Part shown: piece after piece, positions 26,924 through 34,848 of the stretch
How the letters are laid out: each line of letters begins with the position of its first letter
Numbering within the stretch: the first letter of the stretch is position 1
Origin: Caballeronia pedi
GTDB taxonomy: Bacteria > Pseudomonadota > Gammaproteobacteria > Burkholderiales > Burkholderiaceae
Reading direction: 5' to 3'
DNA: 64,000 nt
Assembly (NCBI RefSeq): GCF_001544915.2
Contig: NZ_FCOE02000027.1
Span: 43,380-107,379 of the forward strand
The notes under the pieces: model-generated
Databases searched by the model: none
What the model was told of the DNA's origin: nothing
What the model saw: only the letters and a program-made list of their open reading frames with translations
Made by a program: the position numbers and the translations under genes

Positions 26924-27208
26924 ATGCACATCGCCGATCACGTAAAGCCGATCAGCTATCTAAAAAGCGAAGCGGCCCAGATCGTCAAGGACCTGACCGA
27001 GTCCGGCGAGCCGCTCATCATCACGCAGAACGGCGAGGCGAAGCTCGTCGTTCAGGATGTGCGGACCTACGAAGCCACGCAACAGACCATCGCGCTTCTG
27101 AAAATCCTGGCCATTGGTCAGAAGCAGATCGACCGCGGGGAACACGTCGACGGCGACGAATTCTTTTCGGAACTCGACGAACTCGACCGTCAGCAAAAAC
27201 TCCGGTAA
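26924..27208 (+). CDS. Phd/YefM-type antitoxin
   Basis: A 94-residue antitoxin. The N-terminal Phd/YefM DNA-binding fold is visible (ISYLKSEAAQIVKDLTESGEPLIITQNGEAKLVV), followed by an acidic C-terminus (DGDEFFSELDELDRQ) that would wrap the toxin. The start at 26924 has GGAG eight bases upstream. Its stop overlaps the toxin start (TAATG), the usual translational coupling. Confidence 0.92.
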   Translation: MHIADHVKPISYLKSEAAQIVKDLTESGEPLIITQNGEAKLVVQDVRTYEATQQTIALLKILAIGQKQIDRGEHVDGDEFFSELDELDRQQKLR

Positions 27209-27546
27209 TGCAAGCTCCGCTGTTGAAGTACCGCATCCTGCCGACCGCGCGGATCGGCATCGATGAGCTGAGAAGCTATATCGTCCGCAGCTTCGGATGG
27301 GACACATGGCGCCAGACATCGGCGCACTTGCAGGAAACGATCGCGCAAATCCGTCAGTTTCCCGAGAGTGGTCATGTGCCTGCCGAGCTCGAAGGATTCG
27401 TCGATGACACTTTCCGGCAAGTCCTCTCCGGCAAGATTCGCATCATCTATCAGGTGCGCGACGATGTCCTGTACGTTCACCTGATCATGGACGCACGTCG
27501 CGATCTTCAGGCGCTCCTTCAGCGCATCGTGCTGCGGCTGATGTAG
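27208..27546 (+). CDS. RelE/ParE-family toxin
   Basis: A 112-residue toxin of the RelE/ParE superfamily: YRILPTARIGIDELRSYI, FPESGHVPAEL and the C-terminal strand region GKIRIIYQVRDDVLYVHLIMDARRD are typical. Whether it cleaves mRNA (RelE) or inhibits gyrase (ParE) is not clear from sequence. It overlaps the antitoxin by one base and is convergent with the monooxygenase operon that ends at 27564. Confidence 0.9.
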   Translation: MQAPLLKYRILPTARIGIDELRSYIVRSFGWDTWRQTSAHLQETIAQIRQFPESGHVPAELEGFVDDTFRQVLSGKIRIIYQVRDDVLYVHLIMDARRDLQALLQRIVLRLM

Positions 27547-27563
27547 CAAACGCCGCTCCGCGC

Positions 27564-28955
27564 TCAAGCCACCTTGATCTTCGACGTCCTCGGAAACGCC
27601 GTCTTGCGCCAGTCTCCCGATTGCGGAATCGGCAGCCCAAGGTTCTCGCGCAGCGTGCCGCCCGTATAGTCCTTGCGGAACAGCCCGCGCCGCTGCAGTT
27701 CGGGCACCACCATGCGCACGAAGTCCTCGTACGCGCCGGGCACGTGCGTCGGCGCGATCACGAAGCCGTCGACGCCGCCCTCGACGAACCATTGCTCCAT
27801 CTGATCCGCGACCGTCTTCGGCGTGCCGCAGAACACCGGAAACTCGTCGATGCGCGCGCGCTTGGAGAAGTCCACGAAATCGCGCACCGAAGGATTCTTC
27901 TTGCCCGACAGCGTCACGACACGATCTCGGAAACCGGTCCATCCGGAGATCGCCGCCATCTCGGCATCGCTGAACGGATCGTCGTAGCCGCGCTTCGAGA
28001 AGTCCGTGTTGAGCACTTCGCACAACAGCGCGAGCGAATCGATCGGCTTCGCGAGCGCATCGATATATTCGCGCTCCTTCTGCGCGATCTCGTCCGATTC
28101 CGCGACGATCGTGTAGCACGCGGTCGAGATCTTCACGTCATCGGGATTGCGGCCCGCATCGGCGAGCGCCTGCTTCATCTCCGCGTACTGCTTCTTGCCC
28201 ACCGCGAGATTCGGATAGACGACGAAGATCAGATCCGCCCAGCGCGACGCGAACAGCCGCCCGCGCCCGCTCTGCCCCGCCTGAATCAGCACCGGATGAC
28301 CCTGCTGCGAGCGCGGCACGGTGAACGGACCGCGCGACTTGAAGAAGCGCCCTTCGTGATCGAGACGATGCACCTTCGATGCATCCGCGAACCGGCCGCT
28401 TTCCTTGTCGAGAATCAGCGCGCCGTCTTCCCACGTGTCCCAGTGGCCCATCACGGTTTCGACGAACTCGTCGGCGCGGTCGTAGCGCAGATCGTGTTCG
28501 AGATGCGCGCTCTCGCCGAAGTTCGCCGCTTCCGAATCGTTCAGCGACGTCACGACATTCCACGCGGCGCGGCCCTTGGTCATCAGATCGAGCGTGCCGA
28601 AGGTGCGCGCGATATGGAACGGCTCGTAGTAGGTCGTCGAATACGTCGCGCCGAGGCCGATTTTCGACGTGGCCATGCCCATCGCGGTGAGGATCGAGAC
28701 GAGGTCCATCTTCACCGCGCGCACGCCGTTTTCGACCGTTTGCGCATGATCGTTGCCGTAGATGTCGGGCATCGCGAGGCGGTCGTCGAAGAACGCGAGA
28801 TGGAACTTGCCCTCTTCCAGCGTACGCGCAATGCGCTGGTAATACTCGGGCGTCGTGAAGTCCTGCATCGCCGCGCTGTGCCGCCACGAGCCGGGATAGG
28901 TCGAGCAGTTCTGCGCCTGCAGAAAGCCGATCAGGGTCATTTGCTTCTTTGTCAT
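27564..28955 (-). CDS. NtaA/SnaA/DszA-family FMN-dependent monooxygenase, copy 1
   Basis: A 463-residue bacterial-luciferase-like flavin monooxygenase that uses reduced FMN supplied by a separate reductase; this group includes nitrilotriacetate, EDTA, dibenzothiophene-sulfone and pyrimidine (RutA) monooxygenases. Family blocks include EEGKFHLAFFDDRLAMP, GLGATYSTTYYEPFHIAR and GRAAWNVVTS. AAGGA precedes the start. It is the last gene of the set-1 operon (33683 to 27564). The paralogue at 34849 is very similar throughout, including the N-terminal block LIGFLQAQNCSTYPGSWRH. Substrate unknown. Confidence 0.93.
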   Translation of the reverse strand: MTKKQMTLIGFLQAQNCSTYPGSWRHSAAMQDFTTPEYYQRIARTLEEGKFHLAFFDDRLAMPDIYGNDHAQTVENGVRAVKMDLVSILTAMGMATSKIGLGATYSTTYYEPFHIARTFGTLDLMTKGRAAWNVVTSLNDSEAANFGESAHLEHDLRYDRADEFVETVMGHWDTWEDGALILDKESGRFADASKVHRLDHEGRFFKSRGPFTVPRSQQGHPVLIQAGQSGRGRLFASRWADLIFVVYPNLAVGKKQYAEMKQALADAGRNPDDVKISTACYTIVAESDEIAQKEREYIDALAKPIDSLALLCEVLNTDFSKRGYDDPFSDAEMAAISGWTGFRDRVVTLSGKKNPSVRDFVDFSKRARIDEFPVFCGTPKTVADQMEQWFVEGGVDGFVIAPTHVPGAYEDFVRMVVPELQRRGLFRKDYTGGTLRENLGLPIPQSGDWRKTAFPRTSKIKVA

Positions 28956-28979
28956 TTCGAATTCCTTATGAAAATTGTC

Positions 28980-30275
28980 TCAGACGCCGACCGATACTTC
29001 GTTGACGGTCTCGACGCTGTCGGTTCTGCGAATCGGTGCGCGCGTCATGAGCAGGCTCACGAGCGCGCCGGCCAGTGCGAGCGCACCCGCGATATAAAAC
29101 GCGTTGTTGTAGCTGTGCGTGATGGCAACCACATAGCCCGTGGCGATCGGCGCGATCATCGCGAACGAAGCGCCGCCCGTGATCAGCAGGCCCGTGCCGC
29201 GCCCCACTTCAGCCGACGACGGAAGCAAATCGCCGATCAGCGCGATGTTCATCGCGAGCGCGGCCTGCGCGCCGGTCAGCGACAGCGTGAAGACAGCGAC
29301 CATCACCCACATGTCATCGACGAAAGGCGTCGCGAGCACGACCGATGTCAGCAGCATCGACGCCGCCACCATGGTGCGTCGCCCGCCCTTGTTGATAGCG
29401 TCGACAGGAAGCAGACGATCGCTCAGCTTGCCGATCGCGAGCGCGAGAATCACCGAGAGCGCGTACGGCAGCGCCGTGAAATAGCCGCTCTTCACGATGT
29501 CCAGATGTCGCTCCGTCTGCAGATAGCTCGGCAGCCACGTGAGAAACAGAAACTGCGCATACGAACCGAAGCCCTGCGTGATGAGCAGACCCCACACGCT
29601 CACCGACTTGAGCAGGTCGGGAATGGAGAGCGTCGGGCCGCTCGGCGCGTCGGGCATGCCGCCGTTGCGCTCGCGCAGGATCAGCGCGCGCTCTTCGTCG
29701 TCGATGAAGCTCGCGAACTCGGGCTTCCTGAACCACTTGAGCCAGCAGACGAGCCAGATCGCGCCCGAGCTGCCGACGAGCACGAAGCCCGTGCGCCAGC
29801 CGAACAGCTGCACCGCCCACGCGACGACCAGCGCGCCGATCGCGGGGCCGGCATACGAGCCGCTGTTGAGTGTCGCCGCCGCGATGCCGCGTTCGCGCGC
29901 CGGCATCCATTCGCGAATCACCTTGCCGCCCGCCGGATACGACGACGCCTCGCCCGCGCCCATCACGAGACGCGTGACGAGAATCGACGCGTAGCTCCAC
30001 GCGAAACCCGTCGCCACGGTGGCGAGCGAGAAGATCGCCATGCCGATGGCGTTGACGTAGCGCGTGCCCCAGCGATCGAGCGCGAGACCCCAGATGATCA
30101 GGCTCGCGAAGTACGTCCAGATAAACGACGACAACAGAAAGCCCATCTGGATCGGGCTGATGCCGAACTCGTGCGCGATCGGCTGCGCGGCGACCGACAG
30201 CGCGACGCGGTCGATGTAGTTGATGCTCGTGAGCGAAAACAGAAATATATAGATGAAGATGCGGCGATTTTTCAT
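28980..30275 (-). CDS. MFS transporter of set 1
   Basis: A 431-residue carrier with about 12 membrane segments; ISPIQMGFLLSSFIWTYF and GLALDRWGTRYVN are typical of the anion:cation symporter (ACS) family, which takes up organic acids. The start at 30275 is chosen over 30302 because GGAGGAGAC lies just upstream. It lies between the amidohydrolase and the FMN monooxygenase and probably imports the monooxygenase substrate. Confidence 0.92.
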   Translation of the reverse strand: MKNRRIFIYIFLFSLTSINYIDRVALSVAAQPIAHEFGISPIQMGFLLSSFIWTYFASLIIWGLALDRWGTRYVNAIGMAIFSLATVATGFAWSYASILVTRLVMGAGEASSYPAGGKVIREWMPARERGIAAATLNSGSYAGPAIGALVVAWAVQLFGWRTGFVLVGSSGAIWLVCWLKWFRKPEFASFIDDEERALILRERNGGMPDAPSGPTLSIPDLLKSVSVWGLLITQGFGSYAQFLFLTWLPSYLQTERHLDIVKSGYFTALPYALSVILALAIGKLSDRLLPVDAINKGGRRTMVAASMLLTSVVLATPFVDDMWVMVAVFTLSLTGAQAALAMNIALIGDLLPSSAEVGRGTGLLITGGASFAMIAPIATGYVVAITHSYNNAFYIAGALALAGALVSLLMTRAPIRRTDSVETVNEVSVGV

Positions 30276-30362
30276 GTGTCTCCTCCGGAAATCCGTGCGC
30301 ACGATCTCGCGCGCCGGATGGTCTTTGCCTGTACGGATGTCGGCAACGCTTCGGTCCGCTCG

Positions 30363-31427
30363 TTATGAAATCGCCTCCTCCGTCAATGTCTCGATGCCGA
30401 GCGCGTACACGCGATTGGCCGTGCCCGCGAGCAGCGCGCGGCGCGCCGCCGCCGGATGACCGGCGCACATGATCTTGAACGCGTTCCACACCGACACGTA
30501 GTTGCAACTGCCTTTGTCGACGGGAAAATTGCTCTCGAACATGCTGCGTTCCGCGCCGAACAGATCGATGCAGGTACGCACATAAGGCGTCCAGCGCTCG
30601 ACGAGTTCGAGGCAGCTTGCGGGTTTCGCGGCATCGGCGAAGGACAGGCCCGTGCGCGGCATGGCGAGCCCGCCGATCTTCACGATGACGTTCTCGTTCG
30701 ACGCCACGCGCGCGAGCGACGCGCTCCATGCCTCGCGGACCTGCGCGCGCTGTCCCGCATACGGCCCGATGCCGAGCGGTCCGCCACAGTGGTTCAACAC
30801 GATCGGCAGACGCGGATGACGGCGTGCGAGCGCGGCGGCCTGATCGAGTTGCGTGTGATACACCCACAGGTCGAGCACGAGGCCCATCTCCGTGAGGACC
30901 GCGCAGTAGCGGTCGAGTTCGGACGAGCTGATCGTGTGTTCGTCCGGGCCATCGTGGGGCGCGGCGAATGCGGGATCGGCATGCCATGCGGCGCGCACGC
31001 GCACGCCGCGCATGCGCCCCTGCCCCGCGTCGATATGCGCTTCGAGCACCGCCTGCGGATTCGCGACGAACGGATCGCCATACGCGACGATGCCCTTCAC
31101 GAGATTCGCATCGCCGTGCGGCAGACGCGCCGCGGCCTGCGCCTGCGCTACCGCAAAACGCGTCTCGCCGACGGGAGCGAACCCGGCGGGCGCGTCGGCA
31201 TCGAAATGCGCCTTGCATTCGACGAACACGCTCGCCAGCACGCGATGCCCCGCGCCCGCATCCGCGACGAACTCGGGCGCTTGATAGAACGCGCTCTCGA
31301 CATCCCACAGGTGATGATGCGGATCGATGATCGCCAACTCCGGCTCGACGGCCGGCTCGGCGACCTGCGCGAGCCACTCGGGCCGGATGCGCGGGAAATT
31401 GCTGCGTTCATATTTCGCGTCGAACAT
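30363..31427 (-). CDS. Amidohydrolase-2 family metal-dependent hydrolase, set 1
   Basis: A 354-residue TIM-barrel hydrolase. The HxH metal motif is in IIDPHHHLWD; later conserved blocks include VLNHCGGPLGIGPYAG and SMFESNFPVDKG with the active-site Asp. The closest known relatives by look are lactone or enol hydrolases (2-pyrone-4,6-dicarboxylate and sugar lactonases). It may open a lactone or remove an amide in the pathway. GGGAG precedes the start, nine bases after the reductase stop. Confidence 0.9.
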   Translation of the reverse strand: MFDAKYERSNFPRIRPEWLAQVAEPAVEPELAIIDPHHHLWDVESAFYQAPEFVADAGAGHRVLASVFVECKAHFDADAPAGFAPVGETRFAVAQAQAAARLPHGDANLVKGIVAYGDPFVANPQAVLEAHIDAGQGRMRGVRVRAAWHADPAFAAPHDGPDEHTISSSELDRYCAVLTEMGLVLDLWVYHTQLDQAAALARRHPRLPIVLNHCGGPLGIGPYAGQRAQVREAWSASLARVASNENVIVKIGGLAMPRTGLSFADAAKPASCLELVERWTPYVRTCIDLFGAERSMFESNFPVDKGSCNYVSVWNAFKIMCAGHPAAARRALLAGTANRVYALGIETLTEEAIS

Positions 31428-31436
31428 GCGCGCTCC

Positions 31437-31985
31437 CTATGCGGTCAACGGCCAGAAGCCGCCGAACTGCCCGCTCAGAAAGATGAGCGGCGCCATCGGT
31501 TGCTGCGGCTCGATCTCGAGATGCTCCACCGCGCCGATCAGGATCGCGTGCGTGCCGTACTCGACCAGATCGTGCACGCGGCACGAAATCGACGCGACGC
31601 TGCCATCGAGCGTCGGCAGGCCGGCTTCGTTGATGCGCCACGCGCCGTTGGCGAAGCGCGCGTCGCCGTCCGGCTTGCGTGCGAACGCCGCGGCGAGGTC
31701 CGCATGCTGCTGCGTCAGCAGATTCACGCAGAAGCGCCCGCTCAGCACGAGCGCATCGAATGCCGACGCATGCCGGTTCACCGATACGACCAGCGCGGGT
31801 GGGTCCATCGTCAGCGACGTGACGGCCGTGACCGTCATGCCGTGACGCACGCCGTCGTGAACCGTCGATACCAGCGCGACGCCGCCCGCGAGCCGGCGCA
31901 TCGCCTGGCGAAACGAGGTCTGCAGTGCCTGCGCGTCGTCGACACGCTCGACGCCGGGGCGCACCTGAAGTTCGGCTTCGCTCAT
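31437..31985 (-). CDS. Flavin reductase (HpaC/NtaB type), copy 1
   Basis: A 182-residue NAD(P)H:flavin oxidoreductase. Family blocks are FRQAMRRLAGGVALVST, MTVTAVTSLTMDPPALVVSV and RFCVNLLTQQH. It should deliver reduced FMN to the NtaA-type monooxygenase encoded at the end of the same operon. The start overlaps the DUF4387 stop (ATGA), so translation is coupled. A second reductase, only distantly alike, is at 37489. Confidence 0.94.
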   Translation of the reverse strand: MSEAELQVRPGVERVDDAQALQTSFRQAMRRLAGGVALVSTVHDGVRHGMTVTAVTSLTMDPPALVVSVNRHASAFDALVLSGRFCVNLLTQQHADLAAAFARKPDGDARFANGAWRINEAGLPTLDGSVASISCRVHDLVEYGTHAILIGAVEHLEIEPQQPMAPLIFLSGQFGGFWPLTA

Positions 31986-32311
31986 CGCGTGTTCTCCAGC
32001 TTGATGGGAATCTCGATGTCGAGCATCGGCGCGTGCTGCTGCGAGCCGTACACGTCCGTATCGCCGATATCGCCCGATGAGACGAGGCGCGGCAAGGTCG
32101 CCTTGAACGCGCGTGCGGCGCGATACGGCGTGAACTGGACCTGCTCGGGCGTCACGCCATAGAGCCGTGCGAACAACTCGGGCTTGAGCACGCCGGTGGC
32201 GGCGACGCGGTCGTAGATCTCATCGGTTTCGAACACGATGTCGAGCGTGACCATGAACGGCCCCGCGTTCTTGCTGCGGCATACGCTCGCGAAATCCTTA
32301 ATGGCTGGCAT
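31982..32311 (-). CDS. DUF4387 protein, copy 1
   Basis: A 109-residue DUF4387 protein; the blocks SKNAGPFMVTLDIVF near the N-terminus and GSQQHAPML near the C-terminus define the family. It is always seen here right after an AtuA/DUF1446 gene. The start at 32311 has GGAGACC upstream and overlaps the AtuA stop by 14 bases; the frame also has an ATG at 32323. Its function is unknown; partnership with AtuA as a small subunit is an inference from overlap and from the repeat of the pair at 42538-44234. Confidence 0.88.
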   Translation of the reverse strand: MPAIKDFASVCRSKNAGPFMVTLDIVFETDEIYDRVAATGVLKPELFARLYGVTPEQVQFTPYRAARAFKATLPRLVSSGDIGDTDVYGSQQHAPMLDIEIPIKLENTR

Positions 32312-33683
32312 GACGGTCTCCAATGTCTTCGTAGCGGATCGGGAACAGCGAGAGCGCGTTCTCCGGTTCGAGCAGATGGCAGACGGAAAAGCGGTAGACC
32401 TGACCGAGATCGAGGTCGGACGGCGAGAACGGGATCGCCATATTGCCTTCCTTGCACAGGCGGCCCGGGAACTCCGAGTGCAGGATCGTCGTGCGCGCGA
32501 TGGCCAGCACGGCCTTCGCGGTGTCGCGATCCTGCGCGACCACTTCCGCGACGATCGCCGTTTCGTGCGAATGGCGTTCGGCGAGCGGCAAGGGCTCGCG
32601 TTCGCCCATCACGCCGTTCTGGCCGTAGACGCGAAAGTTCAGCGTGTAGGTATCGGATGGCGCACCGAACGCGGTCGCTTTCTCGTCGACGATCTCGCGC
32701 GAGCGCGCGAGGTAGCGTTCCATCTGCGCCTGCAGCACCGGGTCGCGCGTCGCGCACAGCGTGATGACGCGATGCCCGCGCGCTTCGACGCCTTCGAGCT
32801 TCACCGTGTACTTCGCGGGACGCCAGCGCATGCCGGATACGCGCACGGCGCGATCCGTCACCGCTTCGAAAGTGCATTCGGAGGTATCGAGCATGCCGCC
32901 CGGCTCGTGATGATGAATCGGGCTGCTGTTCTCGTGCAGCGCGAAGTACGCGACCGAACGCGGCGTGCAGGCCTGTTCGGGATGCATCGGTTCGAGCTCG
33001 ACGTGATTTTCGCGGATCGTCGCGAGCAGACATCCTTCGCGCTTGGGCAAGGCCGGTTCCGCGCCGCATTCGAGCATCTTGCCGGCATACCAGCCGAGTG
33101 CGGGCGAGAAGCCGGCGCGGATCGCCATCGCGGCCCACGGCGCGGGATCGGTGCTGCGGCCCGAGAGAATGACTTGCGCGCCCGCATCGAGGGCGGCGAT
33201 GTACGGCTCCGGCCCCATCGCGCCGACCACGCGCACGGCCTGATCGACGAGTTCGGGCGTCAGTTGCGCAAGGCCGTAGAGTGGCCGCGTCTTACCGGCG
33301 TTCACGTGTTCGAGCAACACGTCCTTGGGCAATTCCGAGTTGATAACCGCGAGCTTGAATGACAGACTTTCTTCCTGCGCGATCTCCTTGACGATATCGA
33401 CCATCATTTGCAGATGCGGATTTCCGCCCGCGCCGCCGCACGTGCTGACCACCACGGGAATGCCGAGCGGCACGGCGGCCGCGAGCATCAGGCGCATGTC
33501 GCGCTTGGTCGCCATGCGAGAGGTGAACGATTCGCCCGAGGCGAGGTAGTACGGCCCCGGATCGGAACTGCCGCCATCGGCGCCGATGAGATGCGGCTTG
33601 CGCGCGAGACCCGCTTCGAACGCGCTTTGCGCGAAGCCGTAGCCGAGGATCGCTGTAGTGCTGAGCAATCTGAGTTCTTCCAT
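32298..33683 (-). CDS. AtuA-family (DUF1446) acyclic terpene utilisation-like protein, copy 1
   Basis: A 461-residue DUF1446/AtuA protein. Conserved glycine-rich blocks are AILGYGF, GADGGSSDPGPYYL, STCGGAGGNPH and NGVMGEREPLP. AtuA is needed for citronellol/geranyl-CoA catabolism in Pseudomonas but its chemistry is not established, and the neighbourhood here is not that of terpene catabolism (no geranyl-CoA carboxylase). It is first in the set-1 operon, divergent from LysR (33810). The paralogue is at 42873. Confidence 0.9.
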   Translation of the reverse strand: MEELRLLSTTAILGYGFAQSAFEAGLARKPHLIGADGGSSDPGPYYLASGESFTSRMATKRDMRLMLAAAVPLGIPVVVSTCGGAGGNPHLQMMVDIVKEIAQEESLSFKLAVINSELPKDVLLEHVNAGKTRPLYGLAQLTPELVDQAVRVVGAMGPEPYIAALDAGAQVILSGRSTDPAPWAAMAIRAGFSPALGWYAGKMLECGAEPALPKREGCLLATIRENHVELEPMHPEQACTPRSVAYFALHENSSPIHHHEPGGMLDTSECTFEAVTDRAVRVSGMRWRPAKYTVKLEGVEARGHRVITLCATRDPVLQAQMERYLARSREIVDEKATAFGAPSDTYTLNFRVYGQNGVMGEREPLPLAERHSHETAIVAEVVAQDRDTAKAVLAIARTTILHSEFPGRLCKEGNMAIPFSPSDLDLGQVYRFSVCHLLEPENALSLFPIRYEDIGDRHASH

Positions 33684-33754
33684 TGCGCTCTTGTCTCCGT
33701 TGTGTTCGTGAATGGAATGGAATCAAGCGTAATCAGATGAACCGCGAACTGCTC

Positions 33755-33769
33755 GCATACCTGTTATGC
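33755..33769. promoter_or_regulatory. Shared dyad GCATAACAGGTATGC, site 1
   Basis: GCATACCTGTTATGC on the plus strand (GCATA-N5-TATGC). It lies 41 bp before the LysR start and 72 bp before the divergent AtuA operon. The same 15-mer occurs at 52348-52362 (exact, opposite orientation) and at 50841-50855 (one mismatch). The form and place suit a LysR-type binding box. Confidence 0.65.
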
Positions 33770-33809
33770 ATCGCGGGCGAAACCGTCCGACGCCAGAGGA
33801 GTAAGGCAC

Positions 33810-34736
33810 GTGGAGTTGAAGCAACTCAGGTATTTCATGGTCGTGGCGCGCGAGGGCAGCGTCTCGCGCGCCGCCGCGATCCTCGGCATCAGCCAGTCGA
33901 TGCTCACGCGGCATATCCAGATGCTCGAACAGGAGTTGGGGCCGCCGCTGCTGTATCGGCATGGCCACGGCATGTCGCTCACCGAGGCGGGGCAGAAGTT
34001 CCTCGCGCGCGCGAGCGATATCCTCGAACGCAGCGACGAAGCCGTGAATCACATGCAGGCGATGCGCGCGGTGCCCGGCGGCACCGTCACGATGGGCATT
34101 CCGCCGATGCTCGGCGACTTTCTGCTGGTGCCGCTCGTGCGGCGCTTTCGCGCGGAGTTCCCCGATGTGCGGCTGCGCATGCGCGAGGGTTTGAGCGGCT
34201 ACATGCTCGAATGGCTGCTGAGCGGGCAACTGGATATCGGCGTGCTTTACAACATCGGGCCGCACAGCACGATCAGCATCGAGCCGCTTTTGTCGGACGA
34301 TCTGCTGCTGATCGGACCGCCCGACGCGAGCGTGCTGCAACGCGAGATGGAGCCGATCCGCTTCGCCGACGCCGTCGAGTTGCCGTGGATTCTCCCGGCG
34401 CGTCCGCACGGCATGCGCACGCTCGCCGAAGATGCCGCGACGGCGCGCTCGCTCACGCTCAACATCGCCTTCGAGATCGACGCGATGATGGCGGTCCTCG
34501 AACTCGTCGAAGCGGGTCAGGGCTTTTCCGTCGCGCCGTATGCGGCGGTGCGAAACCGCATCGAGCGGGGCACGCTGAAGGCCCGGCCGATCATCGAGCC
34601 GGCGCTGCCGGGGGTGCTTTCCATTGCGTTCTCGCCGAAGAAGGAAGCGACGCTTGCGATGAAGGCGCTGTATCGCATCGTGCGGCAGGAGACGGATGCG
34701 CTCGTGCGGGCGGGGGTGTGGCGCTCGATCGTGTGA
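33810..34736 (+). CDS. LysR-family regulator of set 1
   Basis: A 308-residue LTTR: N-terminal HTH (LKQLRYFMVVAREGSVSRAAAILGISQSMLTRHI) and C-terminal effector domain from about residue 90. The start is GTG at 33810 with AGAGGAG upstream. It belongs to a different LysR subgroup (CbbR/NAC-like) from the two paralogous LTTRs at 36381 and 44341. It is divergent from the AtuA-DUF4387-reductase operon and lies next to the GCATAACAGGTATGC dyad, so it is the best candidate for the protein that binds that motif. Confidence 0.92.
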   Translation: MELKQLRYFMVVAREGSVSRAAAILGISQSMLTRHIQMLEQELGPPLLYRHGHGMSLTEAGQKFLARASDILERSDEAVNHMQAMRAVPGGTVTMGIPPMLGDFLLVPLVRRFRAEFPDVRLRMREGLSGYMLEWLLSGQLDIGVLYNIGPHSTISIEPLLSDDLLLIGPPDASVLQREMEPIRFADAVELPWILPARPHGMRTLAEDAATARSLTLNIAFEIDAMMAVLELVEAGQGFSVAPYAAVRNRIERGTLKARPIIEPALPGVLSIAFSPKKEATLAMKALYRIVRQETDALVRAGVWRSIV

Positions 34737-34772
34737 GGCGTATTGGCGACGCGTTTTCACGCCGGGGGCGGG

Positions 34773-34831
34773 CGTCGCCGGATCCCGTGGACGTGTCGGT
34801 CTATTGGCGTTGCCAACGGGATCCGGCGACG
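34773..34831. repeat. 16-bp inverted repeat between convergent genes
   Basis: Perfect arms CGTCGCCGGATCCCGT (34773-34788) and ACGGGATCCGGCGACG (34816-34831) with a 27-base loop. It lies between the convergent LysR (ends 34736) and monooxygenase (ends 34849) genes. There is no T-run, so it is either a factor-independent barrier hairpin or a small repeat element of the REP kind. Confidence 0.7.
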
Positions 34832-34848
34832 ACCCGAACATAGAGCCC

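Noticed and set aside
27621..30368. Open frame of 915 codons on the plus strand
   Set aside because: Antisense to the FMN monooxygenase and MFS genes; Arg/His/Glu-rich shadow typical of high-GC codon bias, no family resemblance.
29314..31377. Open frame of 687 codons on the minus strand
   Set aside because: Same strand but wrong frame through the amidohydrolase and MFS genes; Arg/Ala-rich shadow.
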